Below, one piece after another: positions 60,730 through 64,000 of a stretch of DNA of 64,000 bases. The stretch's first letter is position 1. Each line of letters begins with the position of its first letter. Made by a program: the position numbers and the translations under genes. The DNA comes from Oceanihabitans sp. IOP_32. Lineage in GTDB: Bacteria > Bacteroidota > Bacteroidia > Flavobacteriales > Flavobacteriaceae. Below the pieces are notes generated by a model that made no database searches, was not told where the DNA came from, and saw only the letters and a list, made by a program, of their open reading frames with translations. Location: the NCBI RefSeq assembly GCF_009498295.1, contig NZ_CP040813.1:1097001-1161000 (forward strand), given 5' to 3'.

Positions 60730-60776
60730 TTAATCAATTTTTATTCGTAATTATTATTCTTGTATTCTACTCTTTT

Positions 60777-61646
60777 TTAGGCCAATAAAATTTTCCAAGC
60801 GCTATCGACATCGCCTTGACTTAAATAATTTTGCGCCAATTTGTGCTTTTCTACGAGTGTCGCAGATTTGATATCAGGATGGCGCGATCCTAAATTTTCA
60901 ACAAAATGCTGTACACTTTTATCCGTTGGCAAGGCTTCAACATTAGCTAACATTCCAAAATTATTTCCTGTTAAAACCGTACTGTTTTTAACACAATCGG
61001 GGAAACTATCGACACCAATACCTAAAGTGGATAAAGGTTTTGGAATTTCGAAAAAACCGTTTTTTGCTCGGCTGTAATAGCTCCCCCCTGCTCTGGCAAC
61101 CAAATCTAATTTATTTTGATTTATCGTACCTTCTTCATCTAAAACATTTTTGTTAATATGAAGTTTTACAACTTCGCAAATCACAAGATTCCCTGCACCA
61201 CCTTTATCTCCTAATTTAACAATTTCGTTCACTTGACATTCAAATTGAATTGGAGATTCTGCAACACGAAACGGTTTAACAATATCAGACTTCAGCATGG
61301 TTAAGCCGGCCTTTTCAAACTCATTAACTCCCTCTTCATATTCTGTACTACTCAAAGACATTTGATGCACCAAATCATAATTTACAACGTTAATCACCAC
61401 TTCTTTTACAGCCTCTACATTTTGCAATGTGTGTTTAACCGTATTTCCTCTAACCCGACGCGCTGGAGAAAAAATGAGAATTGGTGGATTTGCGCTAAAC
61501 ACATTAAAAAAACTAAACGGTGCTAAATTAGGTTTACCATTAGCGTCTAAAGTACTGGCGAATGCAATAGGTCTAGGCGCTACTGCACTTAGCAAGTACG
61601 CATGCAATTTACTAGTTGACAATTCTTTAGGACTAAAAGAGGTCAT
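60777..61646 (-). CDS. Flavin reductase-like / FMN-binding split-barrel protein
   Basis: 289 residues. AVAPRPIAFASTLDANGKPNLAPFSFFNVFS near 19-49 and PILIFSPARRVRGNTVKHT near 53-71 match the flavin reductase-like domain that binds FMN. The C-terminal 80 residues (from about 205) are an extra helical region. The reaction and the partner oxygenase, if any, are not visible. Confidence 0.88.
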   Translation of the reverse strand: MTSFSPKELSTSKLHAYLLSAVAPRPIAFASTLDANGKPNLAPFSFFNVFSANPPILIFSPARRVRGNTVKHTLQNVEAVKEVVINVVNYDLVHQMSLSSTEYEEGVNEFEKAGLTMLKSDIVKPFRVAESPIQFECQVNEIVKLGDKGGAGNLVICEVVKLHINKNVLDEEGTINQNKLDLVARAGGSYYSRAKNGFFEIPKPLSTLGIGVDSFPDCVKNSTVLTGNNFGMLANVEALPTDKSVQHFVENLGSRHPDIKSATLVEKHKLAQNYLSQGDVDSAWKILLA

Positions 61647-61858
61647 GAAATCTTGAATTTAGTTTTCACAAAACTAGTCAAAAAATATCTAAAAATTCAA
61701 TCTAGTTTTAACAATAGTTTCCACTTGTTAAAAAATAATCAATAACTTACTCTTATCTATGTAGAAAACGTATTTTAATCAACTAAAATCCGATTTATAA
61801 ACTACTCCAGCAATAATATTTATAGATTTGCATTATATTACTTGAGAAACAATTGCAA

Positions 61859-63013
61859 ATGATTTTTGAAGAGTATAAAAATACGTTTCGATGGATTATG
61901 ATTGTGGCATCATTCTTAATCGTAGCTCTTATTTTGTTGAAAACTTACGAGTTTTTTCAACATTTTAAAGAAGAGGAACGTATTAAAATGGAAAATTGGT
62001 CTTTTGCTCAAAGTGATTTGCTTAAAACAGACAATTTAGATGTTAATTTGGGAGACTTACCCTTAAAGGTGATTACCAGTAACCAAACTACACCTATGAT
62101 TAAGGTGGATAAAGATGGTACTATTGAGTTTAACAACATCAATGATAAAAGAGCCACAGACTCCACCTATATTAATAAACTTATTTTAAAATTTAAACAA
62201 GAGAACACTCCCATTCAAGTCACATTAGACGACACGATTGTAAGTACCATTTACTATGGCAACTCCCCTTTGTTAAATAAATTAAAATACTATCCGCTTG
62301 CATTAATTCTTATTATTGTTTTATTTGGAGCTGTTATATTTTTCTTTTATCGCAGTAATAAAAATGCCACTCAAAACAAACTGTGGTCTGGTATGGCAAA
62401 AGAAACCGCACATCAAATAGGCACACCATTATCGTCTTTAATTGGTTGGACAGAAATTTTAAAAAGCGAACAGGTTAACCCTGATTATATTGTTGAAATT
62501 GAAAAAGATATAAATCGTTTACAAACCATCACAGAACGTTTTAGTAAAATAGGTTCTATTCCAATCTTAGAACGTGCCGATATTATAAAAGAGACCATTG
62601 AAGCTTACAGTTATTTAAAAACAAGATCGTCTAAGCTTGTAGAATTTGATATGGTTACACCAACAGGAGAGCTACCAGTAAAACTAAATAAGCAACTGTA
62701 TGGTTGGGTGATTGAAAACTTAGTAAAAAATGCTATTGATGCCATGAAGGGCAGAGGAAAGCTATCCATAAGAATTACCAAATTAGAAAAAAACGTAAAA
62801 ATAGAGATAGAAGATACTGGAAAAGGAATTCCAAAACATCAATTTAAAAAAATATTCGAACCTGGTTTTACCACCAAAAAACGAGGTTGGGGATTAGGCT
62901 TATCGCTAACGAAACGAATTATAGAAGATTTTCACGATGGCACAATAAGCGTGTTAAAATCTCAATTAAATAAAGGTACAACTATTCAAATTGTGTTGCG
63001 CAGTGCGCGTTAA
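61859..63013 (+). CDS. Sensor histidine kinase with HQIGTPL box
   Basis: 384 residues from ATG 61859; the frame is open from TTG 61853. Two helices (about 12-33 and 146-166) bracket a periplasmic domain of about 110 residues. The H-box reads KETAHQIGTPLSSLIGW with His185, in place of the standard HE(I/L)RTPL. The ATPase domain has VIENLVKNAIDAM, DTGKGIPKHQFKKIFEPGFTTKKRGWGLGL. No response regulator gene adjoins it. Similar orphan kinases with this box occur in Bacteroidota. Confidence 0.88.
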   Translation: MIFEEYKNTFRWIMIVASFLIVALILLKTYEFFQHFKEEERIKMENWSFAQSDLLKTDNLDVNLGDLPLKVITSNQTTPMIKVDKDGTIEFNNINDKRATDSTYINKLILKFKQENTPIQVTLDDTIVSTIYYGNSPLLNKLKYYPLALILIIVLFGAVIFFFYRSNKNATQNKLWSGMAKETAHQIGTPLSSLIGWTEILKSEQVNPDYIVEIEKDINRLQTITERFSKIGSIPILERADIIKETIEAYSYLKTRSSKLVEFDMVTPTGELPVKLNKQLYGWVIENLVKNAIDAMKGRGKLSIRITKLEKNVKIEIEDTGKGIPKHQFKKIFEPGFTTKKRGWGLGLSLTKRIIEDFHDGTISVLKSQLNKGTTIQIVLRSAR

Positions 63014-63025
63014 TAATTATTAATT

Positions 63026-63379
63026 ATGTCTGAAAAATTTATCACTTTAAAAGAAGTGGCATTAAATAATAACTGCCCAGAATGTTTTAGCAAAGTAGGA
63101 TTGCGCTTAACCTTTAAGCAAAAGTTTATTGAAACCAGCTTCTATAAATCTATAACAAATACAATTAACCATAATATTGTCTGCGAAACTTGTAACACCA
63201 CTATTTATCCCGTGCAGTGGACAGATGATATTGAACGCGTTTTCGAATACCATCAAAAGGCGTTTACACCAAAAAAAACATCTACTTACCTAAAGAAACT
63301 ATCTTGGATTGTTATTTTATTTACAGCAATTATTCTAGTAGCAGTCGTATTTTTTATACTCCTACAATCTTCAAATTAA
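63026..63379 (+). CDS. Zinc-ribbon membrane protein, unknown function
   Basis: 117 residues. Two CxxC pairs (NCPECF near 17 and VCETCNTT near 55) suggest a zinc ribbon, and one C-terminal helix (LSWIVILFTAIILVAVVFFILL) anchors it. It starts 12 bases after the sensor kinase stop and is probably cotranscribed. It might be an accessory to that kinase. I do not recognise a named family. Confidence 0.7.
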   Translation: MSEKFITLKEVALNNNCPECFSKVGLRLTFKQKFIETSFYKSITNTINHNIVCETCNTTIYPVQWTDDIERVFEYHQKAFTPKKTSTYLKKLSWIVILFTAIILVAVVFFILLQSSN

Positions 63380-63405
63380 AGAATACCGTGATAATGTGAT
63401 ACTTT

Positions 63406-63795
63406 TTACAGCTGAGCCTTTATAGCAGCGGCTGTATTTTCAAACTCTTCCACCGTCATTTTTACTTTATTAATAAACTGCGCATCGTCCATACTGTGCA
63501 ACGGGATTAAATGTACATGGGTATGTGGGACTTCTAATCCAATTACGGCCATACCTACACGCTTACATGGCACCACTTTCTCTATAGCCAAGGCAACTTG
63601 CCTAGAGAATTGCATTAAACCGTTATATGTAGCTTCGTCTAAATCGAAAATTTTATCGACTTCCTTTTTCGGAATACACAGTGTATGTCCTTTGCTATTA
63701 GGGTTAACATCGAGAAATGCCAAAAACTCGTCGGTTTCAGCCACCTTATAACAAGGAATTTCCCCTTTTATTATTTTAGTAAAAACAGATGCCAT
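63406..63795 (-). CDS. HIT-family hydrolase
   Basis: 129 residues. The histidine triad is PHTHVHLIPLH (His91, His93, His95). TKIIKGEIPCYKVAETDEFLAFLDVNP near the start is typical of bacterial HIT/HinT proteins. These cleave nucleotide-linked phosphoramidates such as AMP-lysine. It lies downstream of greA on the same strand with a terminator between them. Confidence 0.94.
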   Translation of the reverse strand: MASVFTKIIKGEIPCYKVAETDEFLAFLDVNPNSKGHTLCIPKKEVDKIFDLDEATYNGLMQFSRQVALAIEKVVPCKRVGMAVIGLEVPHTHVHLIPLHSMDDAQFINKVKMTVEEFENTAAAIKAQL

Positions 63796-63830
63796 AAATG
63801 TTGTGGTTTTTTTAGTTATGGGATAAATAT

Positions 63831-63868
63831 AAAAGATTCCTGAATAAAATAATCAGGAATCTTTTTTT
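63831..63868 (-). terminator. Terminator of greA
   Basis: AGATTCCTGA and TCAGGAATCT form a 10-bp stem with a 9-base loop, with T-runs on both sides, so it may act in both directions. Confidence 0.8.
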
Positions 63869-63889
63869 AAAAACATAATTAATGACTAA

Positions 63890-64000
63890 TTATCTAGTAA
63901 TTTCAATAATATCAAATTTAATAATACCATTAGGAACCTGTATTTCGGCGACATCGCCTACAGATTTCCCTAGTAACCCTCTTCCTATTGGAGAATTAAC
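63890..64000 (-). CDS. greA: Transcription elongation factor GreA (C-terminal end, partial)
   Basis: The frame runs off the window edge. Its 36 residues read from [20 protein letters not shown] to a final [10 protein letters not shown], which is the C-terminal FKBP-like domain of GreA. GreA rescues backtracked RNA polymerase. The N-terminal coiled-coil is outside the window. Confidence 0.88.
   Translation of the reverse strand, partial: VNSPIGRGLLGKSVGDVAEIQVPNGIIKFDIIEITR

Overview
The window is a stretch of ordinary chromosome from a member of the Bacteroidota, almost certainly family Flavobacteriaceae. It is AT-rich (about two thirds A+T by eye). Genes start without strong Shine-Dalgarno sites, and several upstream regions carry the Bacteroidota -7 motif TAnnTTTG. 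It holds sprA (the outer-membrane pore of the type IX secretion system), a TonB-dependent receptor with a carboxypeptidase-like N-terminal domain, an S46 dipeptidyl-peptidase, a MaeB-type malic enzyme and many lipoproteins of flavobacterial type. I see no tRNA, rRNA, CRISPR array, prophage or intact transposase. I cannot name the species.

Layout. 1-2.7 kb: the end of an unknown gene, then a lipoprotein amidohydrolase and an SDR oxidoreductase. 2.8-6.5 kb: a leftward DUF2339/DUF3999 membrane pair. 7-13.5 kb, rightward: a TPR-type sensor kinase, its LuxR-type regulator, a small membrane protein, a SIMPL-domain protein and a TonB-dependent receptor. 13.6-26.7 kb, leftward: queG, maeB, ruvA, sprA, gcvH, a VanZ-like gene and tonB. 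26.8-28.7 kb: an OmpA-like lipoprotein and a lipocalin lipoprotein bracketed by two direct ~255-bp repeats. 28.9-31.8 kb: a 53-residue cysteine-rich protein missed by length filters, ferritin and metG. 31.9-41.1 kb: LD-carboxypeptidase, a Gre/Rnk-like factor, a DnaJ/TerB protein, a structured-RNA candidate, bacilliredoxin, Tex, an EamA transporter, a TerB protein and glyS. 41.2-54.3 kb: comF, an Ig-like lipoprotein, a nitrilase-family amidase, DPP11-like peptidase, a membrane MutS-like ATPase, a zinc metallopeptidase, alanine dehydrogenase and leuS. 54.6-58.2 kb, rightward: ftsX, a DUF3098 gene, uppP, truB and a TonB-like gene with no conventional start codon. 58.2-64 kb: a thioredoxin-like protein, tag, aat, a DUF3127 protein with an SSB-like tail, a flavin reductase, an orphan sensor kinase, a zinc-ribbon membrane protein, a HIT protein and the end of greA.

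How the genes work together. Most are housekeeping: translation (metG, glyS, leuS, truB), DNA and tRNA maintenance (ruvA, tag, queG, the MutS-like ATPase), and envelope building (uppP, ftsX, LD-carboxypeptidase). The TonB/TonB-receptor/S46/SprA set reflects the peptide- and polymer-scavenging outer membrane of flavobacteria.

The least explained material is between and at the edges of genes. It includes two families of short inverted-repeat elements, a structured-RNA candidate upstream of the bacilliredoxin gene, a paired operator-like palindrome around the two-component genes, a GC-rich in-frame insertion in tex, and genes with missing or unusual start codons.
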